A stretch of 64,000 nucleotides of DNA from Mucilaginibacter sp. (GCF_028287845.1 NZ_JAQBOW010000163.1:1-64000), one strand, 5' to 3'. Shown: positions 33,768 through 43,658, numbered from the stretch's first letter. Translations and numbers: made by a program. Notes: generated by a model not told the origin, from the letters alone.

Positions 33768-34985
33768 ATGAAAAACAAGGTTTATTTAACCGCAATTATT
33801 GCGGTAACGGGGATTGCTTTTCCTTTATTTTCCAAAGCAGAAGGGCTTGCAACTGATATTCAAGGCCTTCAGGGAACACTAAACGGCGTATATAATGATA
33901 TGCTGCCGATGTGTAGCCAGTTGATCGGTGTAGGCCGGGCAATAGCTGGTTTTGGTGCACTATGGTATATTGGCAGCCGTGTTTGGCGACAGCTTGCATG
34001 TGCCGAACCCATAGATTTTTATCCTTTAATGCGCCCCTTTGCCCTGGGGTTGGCTATTCTTTTATTTCCGACAGTGATCGCCGTTATCAATGGCATTATG
34101 CAACCGACCGTTAGCGCGACAGGTGGCATGGTACAAAATTCAGATAATGCTATCGCTGCCTTACTGAAAGCAAAAGAGGCGGCAGTAGAAAAAACAGATA
34201 CCTGGCAAATGTATGTGGGTTCTGATGGTGACGGTGACCGGGATAAGTGGTATAAATATACGCATCCAAAAAGTGAGGATGGAAAAGGCGAAGGCATCCT
34301 GGAAAGCGTAGGCAATGATATGAAGTTTGCTATGTCAAAGGCCTCTTATAACTTTCGCAATACGGTTAAACAATGGATGTCAGAAGTATTGCAGGTGCTC
34401 TATGAAGCTGCCGCCCTATGTATCAATACCATTCGAACGTTTTATTTGATCATTCTCGCCATTTTAGGGCCTATCGTGTTTGGGCTGGCGGTTTTTGATG
34501 GTTTTCAGCATACACTCACCGTATGGCTGGCAAAATATATCAATGTTTTTCTCTGGCTGCCTATAGCTAATATTTTCGGTGCCATTATTGGCAAGGTGCA
34601 GGAAAATATGCTCAAACTGGATATTTCACAGGTTCAAAATGCAGGTGATACCTTTTTTAGTGCAACAGATACGGCCTACCTCATTTTTTTAATTATTGGA
34701 ATCATCGGTTATTTTACCGTACCAAGTGTAGCCAATTATGTAGTTAATGCGGGTGGTGGCAACGGGTTACTGCAAAAAGTAAACAGTATCGTAAGCAGCA
34801 CTAGCCAGTCCGTTGTTGGCGCGGCAAGTGCGGGCGGCGGTATGGCCGCTGATGCTTTTGGTAATCAAAAGGAAAATACCAGCCAAAGCATGGCATCTGG
34901 GGCCGTTTCAAAACCTTACTTCCAGGATAAAGGGCAGGCGGCAAATAGTTATCAAGCCTCAAAAATTGACCCTCAAAAATCTTAA
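33768..34985 (+). CDS. traJ: Conjugative transposon protein TraJ (VirB6-like)
   Basis: A 405-aa polytopic inner-membrane protein with a cleavable-looking N-terminus (MKNKVYLTAIIAVTGIAFPL). Membrane segments include LIGVGRAIAGFGALWYIGSR, FALGLAILLFPTVIAVINGI, FYLIILAILGPIVFGLAVFD, INVFLWLPIANIFGAIIG and AYLIFLIIGIIGYFTVPSVA, with a Gly/Ser-rich C-terminal tail. The order and the VWRQLACAEPIDFYPLMRPF segment are typical of TraJ. It probably forms the VirB6-type inner-membrane pore. Confidence 0.93.
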   Translation: MKNKVYLTAIIAVTGIAFPLFSKAEGLATDIQGLQGTLNGVYNDMLPMCSQLIGVGRAIAGFGALWYIGSRVWRQLACAEPIDFYPLMRPFALGLAILLFPTVIAVINGIMQPTVSATGGMVQNSDNAIAALLKAKEAAVEKTDTWQMYVGSDGDGDRDKWYKYTHPKSEDGKGEGILESVGNDMKFAMSKASYNFRNTVKQWMSEVLQVLYEAAALCINTIRTFYLIILAILGPIVFGLAVFDGFQHTLTVWLAKYINVFLWLPIANIFGAIIGKVQENMLKLDISQVQNAGDTFFSATDTAYLIFLIIGIIGYFTVPSVANYVVNAGGGNGLLQKVNSIVSSTSQSVVGAASAGGGMAADAFGNQKENTSQSMASGAVSKPYFQDKGQAANSYQASKIDPQKS

Positions 34986-35012
34986 TTAAACTCATCTCTT
35001 AATCTCAGTCTT

Positions 35013-35627
35013 ATGTTCGCACATCTCAAAAATATTGAAACAGCCTTTAAGCATATAAAGCTGTTTAGCTACTTGTTCATAGGGGCATGTACCTTAATTT
35101 CCTGCTTTGCTCTTTTTAAAAGTTACCAGGCGGCAGATCTTGCCGGAAGGCATATATACATATTGGCCAACGGGAAAGCATTAGAAGCTTTTGCGGCAGA
35201 TCGAAAAGATAATATCCCTGTAGAAGCAAGGGATCATATCAGGATGTTCCATCACTATTTCTTTACGCTTGACCCGGATGAAAAAGTCATTGATGCCAAT
35301 ATCGGCAAAGCCTTATATCTCGCCGATGAAAGTGCTAAAAATCAATACAATAACTTAAAGGAAAAAAGCTATTACAACAACCTGATTTCCGGCAATATCA
35401 GCCAGGAGATAACCGTAGATAGCATTCAACTGGATATAAATCAATATCCTTATTATTTCAAATGCTTTGCTACGCAAAAGCTGATCCGTTCTACCTCAAC
35501 GGTGAACAGAAGCTTAATTACACAGGGATACCTACGCAACGTTACCCGTTCCGATAACAACCCCCACGGCTTTTTGATCCTGCATTGGGAAACATTAGCC
35601 AACCGGGACACCACTATTCAACACTAA
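35013..35627 (+). CDS. traK: Conjugative transposon protein TraK (VirB8-like)
   Basis: A 204-aa bitopic membrane protein: cytoplasmic start (MFAHLKNIETAFKHIKLFSY), one membrane helix (YLFIGACTLISCFALFKSYQ), then a periplasmic domain with the conserved RDHIRMFHHYFFTLDPDE and YNNLISGNISQEITVDSIQL. This matches TraK, the VirB8-like scaffold. Its stop overlaps the next start (TAATG, 35625-35629). Confidence 0.93.
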   Translation: MFAHLKNIETAFKHIKLFSYLFIGACTLISCFALFKSYQAADLAGRHIYILANGKALEAFAADRKDNIPVEARDHIRMFHHYFFTLDPDEKVIDANIGKALYLADESAKNQYNNLKEKSYYNNLISGNISQEITVDSIQLDINQYPYYFKCFATQKLIRSTSTVNRSLITQGYLRNVTRSDNNPHGFLILHWETLANRDTTIQH

Positions 35628-35977
35628 TGATGATGAAATTATTTAAAAACAACAGATCAAAAGAGGCCAGCGATAAAGTCAGTGACCAAATAGCGGCAGT
35701 ATTGGCAAACCGACTTATTAAAATACAGTGCCGCATCGCCCAATGCCTGAATGCCTGGTTTAATGCCTATTCGGTTAATCAAAAGAAATGGATACTGGTT
35801 TCATCGGGATTATTGGTAGCCGGACTTTTAATAACAGGCGTATTCAGTTCATTTTATAGTATCCCGCTTTGGTCGCAGGGTAATTATACATCCGCTCATA
35901 TCGGCATGGCTTCCGAAATACCCAAGCCAAATTTTAGTAAACATCAATTAATAGATTCTTTAACCATAAAAAAGTAG
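35627..35977 (+). CDS. TraL-position membrane protein
   Basis: A 116-aa protein with a basic cytoplasmic start and a single membrane helix (WILVSSGLLVAGLLITGVFS). It lies between TraK and TraM, where CTnDOT-type elements encode TraL (DUF3989). The start is chosen among three consecutive ATG codons (35627, 35630, 35633) directly at the traK stop; the frame extends to a TTG at 35585 inside traK, which is unlikely to be used. Confidence 0.78.
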   Translation: MMMKLFKNNRSKEASDKVSDQIAAVLANRLIKIQCRIAQCLNAWFNAYSVNQKKWILVSSGLLVAGLLITGVFSSFYSIPLWSQGNYTSAHIGMASEIPKPNFSKHQLIDSLTIKK

Positions 35978-35980
35978 ATC

Positions 35981-37261
35981 ATGGAAACACAACAGGTAAG
36001 CGGCCAAACGCCGCAGCACTCGCAGGAGTTTTTAAAAGAACGCAAATTTTTAATGATTGTCCCTTTATTGATCCTGCCATTCTTAACAATGGGATTTTGG
36101 GCGTTAGGAGGGGGTAAACAGGTAAACGGCCCGTTTGATACTTCAACTGTTAAAGGGCTGAATACCTCGCTGCCCCAGGCACAGTTTAAAGATGAGAAAG
36201 CTGAAAATAAAATGGGGGTCTATCAAAATGCCAAACGGGATTCAGCAGGGTCGGAAAATAGCGGGGTTAATCAAAACTTCGTCCGCTCAATGGGGTTTGA
36301 TGCCGCGAAAGCCAACCACATAGATTCTATGGGTAAAGGGAATGTGATCAATCCCGGCGAGCCACAAAATATGGCAGATGCCAACGAGTTGAAAATTCAA
36401 GCCAAACTTGCGCAGATCAACCGCCAAATCAGCCAGCCGGAGGCATCGCAATATTCAGTCGGGGTAACACATGACCAGCAATCGGGGCCGGATGTAAAAA
36501 GGTTGGAAATGATGATGAAAACAATGAACAGCGGTGGCAACGACCCGGAAATGCGGCAGCTCAGTCAAATGTTGCAGCAGATCAATGATATTCAAAATCC
36601 GGGGAATGAAAATAGCCGCATACGCAGCCAATCCTTAAAAAACCGTCAACGGGCATATCCGGTAATGGCCGCTAAAGAGGATGACGAAGATGATAACGGT
36701 GTATCAAACGATCAGCTATCCGTTAGCTATGCCTCTTATGATGGCGGGGGTAAAAGTAAAAAACGTCATACCGCAAATACGGGGCAGGCACCGGGTAATA
36801 CCATTCAGGCGGTGGTGCATGAAGATCAGACACTGGTAAGCGGCGCGGTTGTCAAACTACGTTTGGTGGACGGTATTTATGTTAATGGCCGGATGATCCC
36901 CAAAGGCAGCTTTGTATATGGGACTTGTGGATTGAATAATGAACGGCTTATCATTAAGATCGCAAGCATCCGCTACTTAAATAATATACTCCCGATTGCA
37001 CTTTCTGTATATGACCTGGACGGCATGGAGGGTTTATATGTGCCGGGTTCTATTGGCAGAGATGCCGCTAAGAACGGTGTGGGCGATGCTGTCCAATCCG
37101 TACAGTTAATGTCCATGGATCAGTCCGTAGGCACACAAGCTGCCGGGGCTGGTATTGAAGCCGCTAAAGGTCTATTTGGCCATAAAGTAAAACAGATCAA
37201 AGTTAAAATTAAGGCAGGTTACGAAGTGTTGCTAAAGGATAGCAACGAGAGAGACAATTAA
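35981..37261 (+). CDS. traM: Conjugative transposon protein TraM (VirB10-like)
   Basis: A 426-aa protein. One membrane anchor near the N-terminus (FLMIVPLLILPFLTMGFWAL) is followed by a long polar, Gln/Asn-rich linker (about 60-250). The C-terminal VirB10-like domain has AVVHEDQTLVSGAVVKLRL, VNGRMIPKGSFVYGTCGLNN and LPIALSVYDLDGMEGLYVPG. These are core TraM signatures. It probably spans from inner to outer membrane as the channel scaffold. Confidence 0.93.
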   Translation: METQQVSGQTPQHSQEFLKERKFLMIVPLLILPFLTMGFWALGGGKQVNGPFDTSTVKGLNTSLPQAQFKDEKAENKMGVYQNAKRDSAGSENSGVNQNFVRSMGFDAAKANHIDSMGKGNVINPGEPQNMADANELKIQAKLAQINRQISQPEASQYSVGVTHDQQSGPDVKRLEMMMKTMNSGGNDPEMRQLSQMLQQINDIQNPGNENSRIRSQSLKNRQRAYPVMAAKEDDEDDNGVSNDQLSVSYASYDGGGKSKKRHTANTGQAPGNTIQAVVHEDQTLVSGAVVKLRLVDGIYVNGRMIPKGSFVYGTCGLNNERLIIKIASIRYLNNILPIALSVYDLDGMEGLYVPGSIGRDAAKNGVGDAVQSVQLMSMDQSVGTQAAGAGIEAAKGLFGHKVKQIKVKIKAGYEVLLKDSNERDN

Positions 37262-37271
37262 ACAGATCATC

Positions 37272-38093
37272 ATGAAAACATTAATCATCATCATATTTCT
37301 TGCCACCATAGGGACAGTTTCCTTCGCGCAGGATACCGCATACATTAGCCGGGATAAAACAACGGCCTTATTTTTCAAATCATCCGTTAAGATCATTGGG
37401 AAAACACCACCGGATTTTGAAGTCAGGCAGGTTGAAAACGGCTTAATAACGCTAAAGGCGATAAACCCTGATTTCAAATCCGTTAAGCTGAATATACAAG
37501 ATCAAAATACAAATCAGGTTTATCACATACCAGTGGAGTATTCTTATGGTCGGGCTGGACGGAGAATAGACGTTGCCGGAAGCAGGTCCATAATTACAGT
37601 TATCAGATCCCCTGTAAATAACTATGCAGCCATTGGAAGTCAGCTTGCATCCGGCAAACGCTCGGATGTGGTTGACCGGAAAAAGACGGGGGGCGTTAAA
37701 GTTTGGGTAAACAAATTATCGCTTGCAAATAATAAGGTGTTTTTCAGGCTGGATGTTCGCAACCGCTCTAACCTGCCTTATGATGTCGATTTCATCCGTT
37801 TTTATATCAGGGATTTAAAGACCGTTGCCCGGATGGCAACTCACGAGCAGGAAATTGTCCCTATATATTCAAACCTGAACAAACGCACCACCATATTAAA
37901 AAGTAAAGAGATCGCTAAAGTATTTGGCTTCCACCGTTTCTCCCTATCGGAAGATCAGGCATTGAATATTGAACTCTACGAGCGGAACGGCAATAGGCAC
38001 CTCTATCTTCAAATCAAACAAAAAGACCTGGACAATCTGGAAACGATCAATCCGGCTCCGCCAGCAGCAGCGGTTATACTTGCTGCAAACTAA
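37272..38093 (+). CDS. traN: Conjugative transposon protein TraN (VirB9-like)
   Basis: A 273-aa exported beta-rich protein: signal peptide (MKTLIIIIFLATIGTVSFAQ), then YISRDKTTALFFKSSVKIIG, the typical start of TraN/VirB9-type proteins, and a C-terminal domain with VKVWVNKLSLANNKVFFRLD and NRSNLPYDVDFIRFYIRDLK. It probably forms the outer-membrane part of the channel with TraM. It is the last recognisable core tra gene here. Confidence 0.93.
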   Translation: MKTLIIIIFLATIGTVSFAQDTAYISRDKTTALFFKSSVKIIGKTPPDFEVRQVENGLITLKAINPDFKSVKLNIQDQNTNQVYHIPVEYSYGRAGRRIDVAGSRSIITVIRSPVNNYAAIGSQLASGKRSDVVDRKKTGGVKVWVNKLSLANNKVFFRLDVRNRSNLPYDVDFIRFYIRDLKTVARMATHEQEIVPIYSNLNKRTTILKSKEIAKVFGFHRFSLSEDQALNIELYERNGNRHLYLQIKQKDLDNLETINPAPPAAAVILAAN

Positions 38094-38132
38094 TCAATTA
38101 ACAGTAAATATTAACTTAAAACTAAGTGAATT

Positions 38133-38903
38133 ATGAACAAGCAAAATTCTGAATTTTTGAAAAAAAGCTTGCTGAACCTGGGGTTTGGCGACAAATTAAA
38201 CGCTGACCTGGACAAAGAAATGGAGGCGAAAACACCCGAATTTATGTTGGGTATGCAGCAGGAGTTTAACCAGAAAACGATTGATTACACGCTTCATTTC
38301 AAGGCTGGCGATAACCAAGATATGTATTTCTTTAATAAATACGATGCGACGATCAGCCACAAGGATGATCCGGCCAAAGATGTAAACCAATCATTTTTTA
38401 TCAATAAAGGTAGTGGTATCACCGCAAAAGAAGCCTTTAATTTAATGGAAGGTAGAGCGGTTCACAAACAACTGTACAACCTGGAAGGGAATAAATACCA
38501 GGCATGGTTACAACTCGATGATAAGAACCTGACCGATAACGGCAATAAAAAAATTAAGCACTACCATGAAAATTATGGCTATGATATAGATAAAGTGATT
38601 GCCGGTAAAGGAATAAAAGAACTGAACGACCCGAAAGGTAAAGAAGAATTAATGCGCTCACTCAGAAAAGGTAATGCCCAACAGGTTACCGTTGACCGTG
38701 ATGGCTCCGAGCAAAAATATTTTATGGCCGCCAATCCGCAATTTAAAACAGTAGATCTGTACGACCATCAAATGAAAAAGATAAAACGGGAAGAAATATT
38801 GCAGCCGGAACAGAAGGCAACTAAAAGTTTAAAACAACGTGAGCAGCCAACGGAGGAGCTGCTAAAAAAAAAGCAATCGCGTAAAGCGAAACTGAAAGTT
38901 TAA
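38133..38903 (+). CDS. Conserved Bacteroidota ICE protein (DUF3945-like)
   Basis: A soluble 256-aa protein with no signal. It starts NKQNSEFLKKSLLNLGFGD and has DMYFFNKYDATISHKDD, SFFINKGSGITAKEAFNLME and KHYHENYGYDIDKVI, a pattern seen in many conjugative elements of this phylum, usually annotated as a DUF3945/DUF4099-related conserved protein of unknown function. The Lys-rich C-terminus (TEELLKKKQSRKAKLKV) suggests nucleic-acid contact. It is the last gene before the operon terminator. Confidence 0.75.
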   Translation: MNKQNSEFLKKSLLNLGFGDKLNADLDKEMEAKTPEFMLGMQQEFNQKTIDYTLHFKAGDNQDMYFFNKYDATISHKDDPAKDVNQSFFINKGSGITAKEAFNLMEGRAVHKQLYNLEGNKYQAWLQLDDKNLTDNGNKKIKHYHENYGYDIDKVIAGKGIKELNDPKGKEELMRSLRKGNAQQVTVDRDGSEQKYFMAANPQFKTVDLYDHQMKKIKREEILQPEQKATKSLKQREQPTEELLKKKQSRKAKLKV

Positions 38904-38910
38904 TTTACAT

Positions 38911-38945
38911 AAAGAAACAGGTCAAATTTGGCCTGTTTCTTTTTT
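38911..38945 (+). terminator. Terminator of the tra operon
   Basis: A perfect 11-bp stem AAAGAAACAGG / CCTGTTTCTTT (38911-38921 and 38932-38942) with a 10-nt loop, running into TTTTT. Strong intrinsic terminator just after the DUF3945-like gene. Confidence 0.85.
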
Positions 38946-39119
38946 AAACTTATCTCTGTGAATTTTACTCAAATGGCAATATTAATAGCAACAGCTTTTT
39001 AAAGAAGGTAGTACCGAAAACTTGTCTAAAAACATGATGGCTAAAAAGCAAAAACACGAAATCGTATTAAGTTTTACCTCCATACATCATCCTGATAAAG
39101 GCGGGGATGATAGACATGA

Positions 39120-39755
39120 TTAATTTTCTATAATATCTTCCGGTAATTTAGAAAATGAAAAAAACATATGATAAACATGGATCACAGTGTTGTCAGCCCG
39201 TTTGTGGGAACTTAAAAAGCTACTTTTAATATGAGGCAGCGTTGATGAACTAAAGTCTGATTCGATGTAGTCATACGTTTTTACCGAATTACTTAATGTG
39301 GTTAAAATGTTATCCTCTTTGTTTGAGGTAACAAACCCGATCATCCCGGCAAATTCATCCCCTTTACTATATTTTGTGGAAGTAAAGCGGGTTAAACCCT
39401 CGTCAAAATATTGCTTATCAGCGAATTTCAGACGTTTGCACTCTATTATAAATTCGAAGCCTGTAATTTTAAACGATATATCTGCCCGTGCTAAGCTCAA
39501 TTCCGGGGTAAAAACCCAATTTTCCCAATTTAGGTAGATGACCTTTAATTGCAACCAATTTTTCAGCGTCGAATCAATAGTGTAAAGGTCGAGCATGAAA
39601 CGATCCCTGATGTCATTCTCGGTCGAAACTGTTTGTTCGACCCTATGGTAACTTTCTGCAATAGATTTTAAATAAAGATTTTCGATTAAATCTCTTTTAG
39701 ATGTAAAACCTAATGCGGATGTGTTTGCCTTGATAAAATCTGACTGAGAAGACAT
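39120..39755 (-). CDS. PD-(D/E)XK-type protein, candidate restriction endonuclease
   Basis: A 211-aa protein encoded 3 bp after the large methylase on the same strand. Its central segment (SLARADISFKITGFEFIIEC followed by KR) shows the Asp...Glu-x-Lys arrangement of a restriction-endonuclease fold (D in RADISF, ECK in IIECKR). The pairing with a methylase suggests a restriction-modification system of unusual layout: a large methylase/specificity protein plus a small nuclease. No other family was recognised. The cleavage role is inference from the motif and gene order. Confidence 0.65.
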   Translation of the reverse strand: MSSQSDFIKANTSALGFTSKRDLIENLYLKSIAESYHRVEQTVSTENDIRDRFMLDLYTIDSTLKNWLQLKVIYLNWENWVFTPELSLARADISFKITGFEFIIECKRLKFADKQYFDEGLTRFTSTKYSKGDEFAGMIGFVTSNKEDNILTTLSNSVKTYDYIESDFSSSTLPHIKSSFLSSHKRADNTVIHVYHMFFSFSKLPEDIIEN

Positions 39756-39758
39756 TTA

Positions 39759-42659
39759 TTAATCCTTAAGCTGTTTAATAAATTGACTGACTTCTTCCCT
39801 CGCATCTTTTATAGCTTGCCTTACCGTCCAGTCTTTGAATTGATTACTTTTAATAATATAAATCTTGTTTTCTTCATAAAGCTTAACTTTCCCCTCATTC
39901 AATACATTAAGTGCATCAGCATTTTGCATTTGCTTCGATTTTACGAAGTTTAATATCTTCAAATTTTCGTCTACAGCTATCGTAGACACTTTATTTACAG
40001 GAACAATAGATGCGGATATGATAGCCCCAAAATTTGATGAGATGTGATAACTAAAATTCAGGGTATGTGCATCTGACAAAATCAGCGAAAATGTCTTTTT
40101 AAAATTGGCAATGTAATTCTCAATGTCCTTGTGATTGGCTACAGACCTTGAATTGTTGGCTCTTTCAACCCGTATCTGATAAAACTCGTTAATGATCTCC
40201 TTTTCATAATCCAACAGATTACTGTTAGAAAGCAGGTAACTGTTAATATGTGCATCCAGATTACGAACATCCACCTCGCTATCCGCTGTATTGATCTTAC
40301 CTATCAATTTGGAAAGATTAGCTTTTAGGCTGTTCGTTAAGATCAGATCGTAATTAAACGCTTTAATGTCATAGGTCCTTAAGGCTTCTCTTTTTAAGCC
40401 CCCATCCCATTGAGACGATATATTATAAATAAAATAGCCGAATAATGATGAGTTTAATAGCGCCAGGTAAGGAGTATGATCTGTGACACCTTTATATTTG
40501 AAGCAAAGGACGTCATTCCTAAAAACCATATCTTCGATTACTTTTATACACCTGAGCCTAAAATTATCTTTCCGCCCTGGTCTATAGGCAATGAGTATCC
40601 TATCGTGATTAAATAATTCGTTTTCAGTTCGTCTACGTAAAGTTTGATTCCAATTAAATACGCCCAATCTTTTCTTGATCTTGTACCGATCAAAGTCTTC
40701 TGACTTGATTAAAGTCCGGTTATGAGGAACTTCACTGGTAGCAACCATATTTTTAGATGGTTCAAAGCCCCTGCTACATATAATGTTTTCATTCGTGGAT
40801 TCGTTTCTTAATTTGCTTATTAACTCAAAATCCTCATATTCCCCATCAACCAATACCTTCCATAAAAGGTCATGCTTAATAAATTCTGTTTGGTGTATCT
40901 CGAATTTATCGCGGCTGGTAAACTGGATAAGATCAAAATTCTCCGCGAAAGGTGTTAGTTTAGGCGAAACATAAAACATATTAGGATCGCTATTTTTATC
41001 ACTAAACGGGGAAAAAACTAAAACGGCACAAGGCTCACTGGCACCTAATTCTATCTTCTGATCGCCGATGTAACCTATTTCTGTCTTCTTAAATAGAATT
41101 TTATTTAAATGCGATAATTCATAAAAAGTATCAATTTTGTATTTTGTCAATAATTCCCGCCTAAAATCTAAAGCATTATCAGTTAAAAAAATGGAATTTT
41201 TAACGACCATAACAACCTCCGTTAAAGGGTTGCACCAGCGATTAACGCCTATCAAAAAAGCTTGAGACCGCTCGTAGTTAGCTACATTTTTATATTCAGG
41301 ATAATCTTGTTCTATGTTATCAATAGCCTCCCTTTCTTTCCTGTTTTCGCCGTTCTCCCCTTCCAAATCTTCAGTGGTAACAGGTACACTTCCCCAAGGC
41401 GGGTTCGAAACGATATAATCAAATGTTTGAGCTGAAAATAACTTATCCGTGATTGCATTGCCGTGGATAAGGGTTTTACCTATTAAGCTTGGCAGTATAG
41501 GGTGGGCGTGCTTAATTTCGTCGCGAATAAACACCGGGTCTTCTGTTTCCAGTAAAGCAAGATAAAGGCTAAACGCAGCTATTTGAAGCGCCTTGCGGTC
41601 AACATCTATACCAAATAGCTGATGCTCTAAAATCCGCTTCTTATCCTCAAAACTCAATGGCCCTTTGTGCGACCTTTGTATTATTCTGAAACTTTCCACT
41701 AAGAACGCCCCCGAACCCACGGCGGGATCAAGCACCGTAAGGTTTGAACTTAGATCAGCGTTTGCTTCCAGCGTTTGGGAAAGCATGAACCTGACCAGGA
41801 AGGGCGGGGTATAATATATTCCTTTACTTTTCTTATTATCCTCTTTTAAAAACGCTTCATAAACATGGCTTATTAATTGAATGGGTATCTGATCAAACTG
41901 ATAGGGGAAAAGGTATTGCTGGCCAGATCGGTAATCTGATTCAAAAAACAGCGCAAGTTCGGTAAGAAATTTAGGCAGGATACTGTCCAGTTGAAATTCA
42001 TCGTATTTGAATACATCGCCATTGATCTTCTTTATCTCGTCAAAAGCCGCCGATAAATTCCCCGGCACTCCGCTCTTTAGAATATTCAGCAGGTAATGCT
42101 TTTCAAAAATACCCCTATCCTCCAGGTATTTGATAAACAGGCATCGCAATATCAGTAAATGTATTATATCCTCGTTCCCTGCCCCAGCTAAATTGTTTTT
42201 TAGTGCTAATAAGTTAAGTAACAAATCTTTATCTACCTGCTGCCCCCGCTTTTTGAAAGTACTTATAAAATTGAAAAAGTAAGCTGAATCAATATTGGTT
42301 TTCGTTATTTCCGATGGAATAACATTTTCAAAGCCAAGTGAGTTAATGCCATAATCAAATGTTTTTAAGCATGTGCTTTTCTTTAGCGGTTGGTTGATGT
42401 CCGGCTTATCGTTTACATTGATTAAATAAGTCTTATGATCGGATACTGCTAAGAAAACATTATCCTCACTTTTGTTCCACAATAGCTTGTGGGCGTTATA
42501 AACATCCTGTTTAGTTAAGGTTAATATATATTTTACAGGAAGTTGTTTTTTACTATCTGTTGCGTACACGAAAGTACTGTCATCAATACTACCTGATGAA
42601 ATTTCACTTTGTGTATACCCCAGGGTATTTAAATAGTTATAAAAGTTATTTCTTGGCAT
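39759..42659 (-). CDS. N6-adenine DNA methylase (type IIG/Eco57I-like)
   Basis: A 966-aa protein. The N-terminal about 270 residues are helical. A class I methylase core follows: SAM motif LDPAVGSGAFLVESF (about residue 308) and catalytic motif DYIVSNPPWGSVP (about 418). The C-terminal about 400 residues look like a target-recognition/specificity region (RILIAYRPGRKDNFRLR; DHTPYLALLNSSLFGYFIYN). The size and NPPW motif fit Eco57I/TaqI-type modification enzymes that methylate adenine. No nuclease motif is obvious at its N-terminus, so the small downstream PD-(D/E)XK protein may cut. It is part of defence block 2. Confidence 0.85.
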   Translation of the reverse strand: MPRNNFYNYLNTLGYTQSEISSGSIDDSTFVYATDSKKQLPVKYILTLTKQDVYNAHKLLWNKSEDNVFLAVSDHKTYLINVNDKPDINQPLKKSTCLKTFDYGINSLGFENVIPSEITKTNIDSAYFFNFISTFKKRGQQVDKDLLLNLLALKNNLAGAGNEDIIHLLILRCLFIKYLEDRGIFEKHYLLNILKSGVPGNLSAAFDEIKKINGDVFKYDEFQLDSILPKFLTELALFFESDYRSGQQYLFPYQFDQIPIQLISHVYEAFLKEDNKKSKGIYYTPPFLVRFMLSQTLEANADLSSNLTVLDPAVGSGAFLVESFRIIQRSHKGPLSFEDKKRILEHQLFGIDVDRKALQIAAFSLYLALLETEDPVFIRDEIKHAHPILPSLIGKTLIHGNAITDKLFSAQTFDYIVSNPPWGSVPVTTEDLEGENGENRKEREAIDNIEQDYPEYKNVANYERSQAFLIGVNRWCNPLTEVVMVVKNSIFLTDNALDFRRELLTKYKIDTFYELSHLNKILFKKTEIGYIGDQKIELGASEPCAVLVFSPFSDKNSDPNMFYVSPKLTPFAENFDLIQFTSRDKFEIHQTEFIKHDLLWKVLVDGEYEDFELISKLRNESTNENIICSRGFEPSKNMVATSEVPHNRTLIKSEDFDRYKIKKRLGVFNWNQTLRRRTENELFNHDRILIAYRPGRKDNFRLRCIKVIEDMVFRNDVLCFKYKGVTDHTPYLALLNSSLFGYFIYNISSQWDGGLKREALRTYDIKAFNYDLILTNSLKANLSKLIGKINTADSEVDVRNLDAHINSYLLSNSNLLDYEKEIINEFYQIRVERANNSRSVANHKDIENYIANFKKTFSLILSDAHTLNFSYHISSNFGAIISASIVPVNKVSTIAVDENLKILNFVKSKQMQNADALNVLNEGKVKLYEENKIYIIKSNQFKDWTVRQAIKDAREEVSQFIKQLKD

Positions 42660-42818
42660 TTAATTTTCTACTTACATTAAGTAAAGTTTGAAGCCCTCAA
42701 TACCTATAAATGTATCAAAAATCGCCGCAAACGTAATCATTAATTATCAACATGTTAGACTTTGGCTGTCCTATTCAGCCGTGGTCAATATATTTACCGG
42801 GGTCGCAATACCCTACTT

Positions 42819-43604
42819 TTATTTCAGCATCAATTGTTTTTTCATATCCATAAGCATTGTTTTTAATTCATCCATCTCGGTGGGTTGATGTGGTAATTCC
42901 TGGCTGATAAATCGTTCAAATTGCCATATCTCCAAAACGGCGGAAACATGAACGGTATAAGGTTTATATAGCCCATTATTCGATTCCAACAATAGAACAC
43001 CATCCGATTGCTGCGTTATATTTTTAAATACAAAATCCTGTTCGCTATTGAAAATAACGATACACGGCGTAGCTTGTTTAATGGTTGTCCAATCGCCTAC
43101 ATAGGAAGCCAGTATGTCGCTACCTTCGGGAATAGGCAGCATCGAATCGCCTATTGTTGGAAACATTCTGAATGTGCGACCTTTCGGCAAGCCGGGAAAG
43201 CTATATTTAGGCAAAGCTGCTATAAATTCAGGATCGTGGCAGCCCGCCCGGTATCCCGCTTTTGCTTTGACCGGCACATATTCAATGTTTTCCTTGTTTT
43301 CTCTATCAATACTTATCGCCAGCACCCGTAAATTATTACCTTTTGTATAAGGTTCATTCCCTGCAATAAGTTTGTTCAGCTCATCAACCGCCAGTTCTCC
43401 AAGTTTTGTCTTTAATAGGTCGTCAATACTGATTCCAAAATAATCCGAAAAGGCAAGTAGGTCTTCTACTGGTGGGTTCACCGTGTGCCCATTTTCATGC
43501 GCATTCAACTTTGACCGGCTAATGTGCAATTCCTGCGCCATAGCATCCTGGCTTAAGCGCCGGTGCTTACGTAAAAACCTTACATTATTGCCCCAATTTA
43601 CCAT
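42819..43604 (-). CDS. HTH-S24 (LexA/CI-like) repressor
   Basis: A 261-aa transcriptional repressor with an N-terminal XRE-type HTH (RFLRKHRRLSQDAMAQELHI, then SRSKLNAHENG) and a C-terminal S24/LexA-type autoprotease. The latter shows a candidate Ala-Gly cleavage site (VKAKAGYRAG), catalytic Ser in TIGDSMLPIPEGS and catalytic Lys in DFVFKNI. It would be inactivated by self-cleavage on DNA damage (RecA filament) or another signal. Two operators (43615-43631, 43638-43658) lie between it and the divergent SIR2 gene. The methylase gene lies about 160 bp further along on the same strand. Confidence 0.9.
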   Translation of the reverse strand: MVNWGNNVRFLRKHRRLSQDAMAQELHISRSKLNAHENGHTVNPPVEDLLAFSDYFGISIDDLLKTKLGELAVDELNKLIAGNEPYTKGNNLRVLAISIDRENKENIEYVPVKAKAGYRAGCHDPEFIAALPKYSFPGLPKGRTFRMFPTIGDSMLPIPEGSDILASYVGDWTTIKQATPCIVIFNSEQDFVFKNITQQSDGVLLLESNNGLYKPYTVHVSAVLEIWQFERFISQELPHQPTEMDELKTMLMDMKKQLMLK

Positions 43605-43614
43605 CAGTCCACTT

Positions 43615-43658
43615 TGATACCTATGGTATCATTTTAATTTGATACCATAGGTATCAAA
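43615..43658. promoter_or_regulatory. Tandem operators of the S24 repressor
   Basis: Two palindromes sharing TGATACC-N3-GGTATCA: 43615-43631 (7-bp arms, centre TAT) and 43638-43658 (9-bp arms TTTGATACC/GGTATCAAA, centre ATA). Their centres are 25 bp apart. The first is 10 bp upstream of the repressor start, the expected place for autorepression. They could also control the divergent SIR2 gene. Confidence 0.75.
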
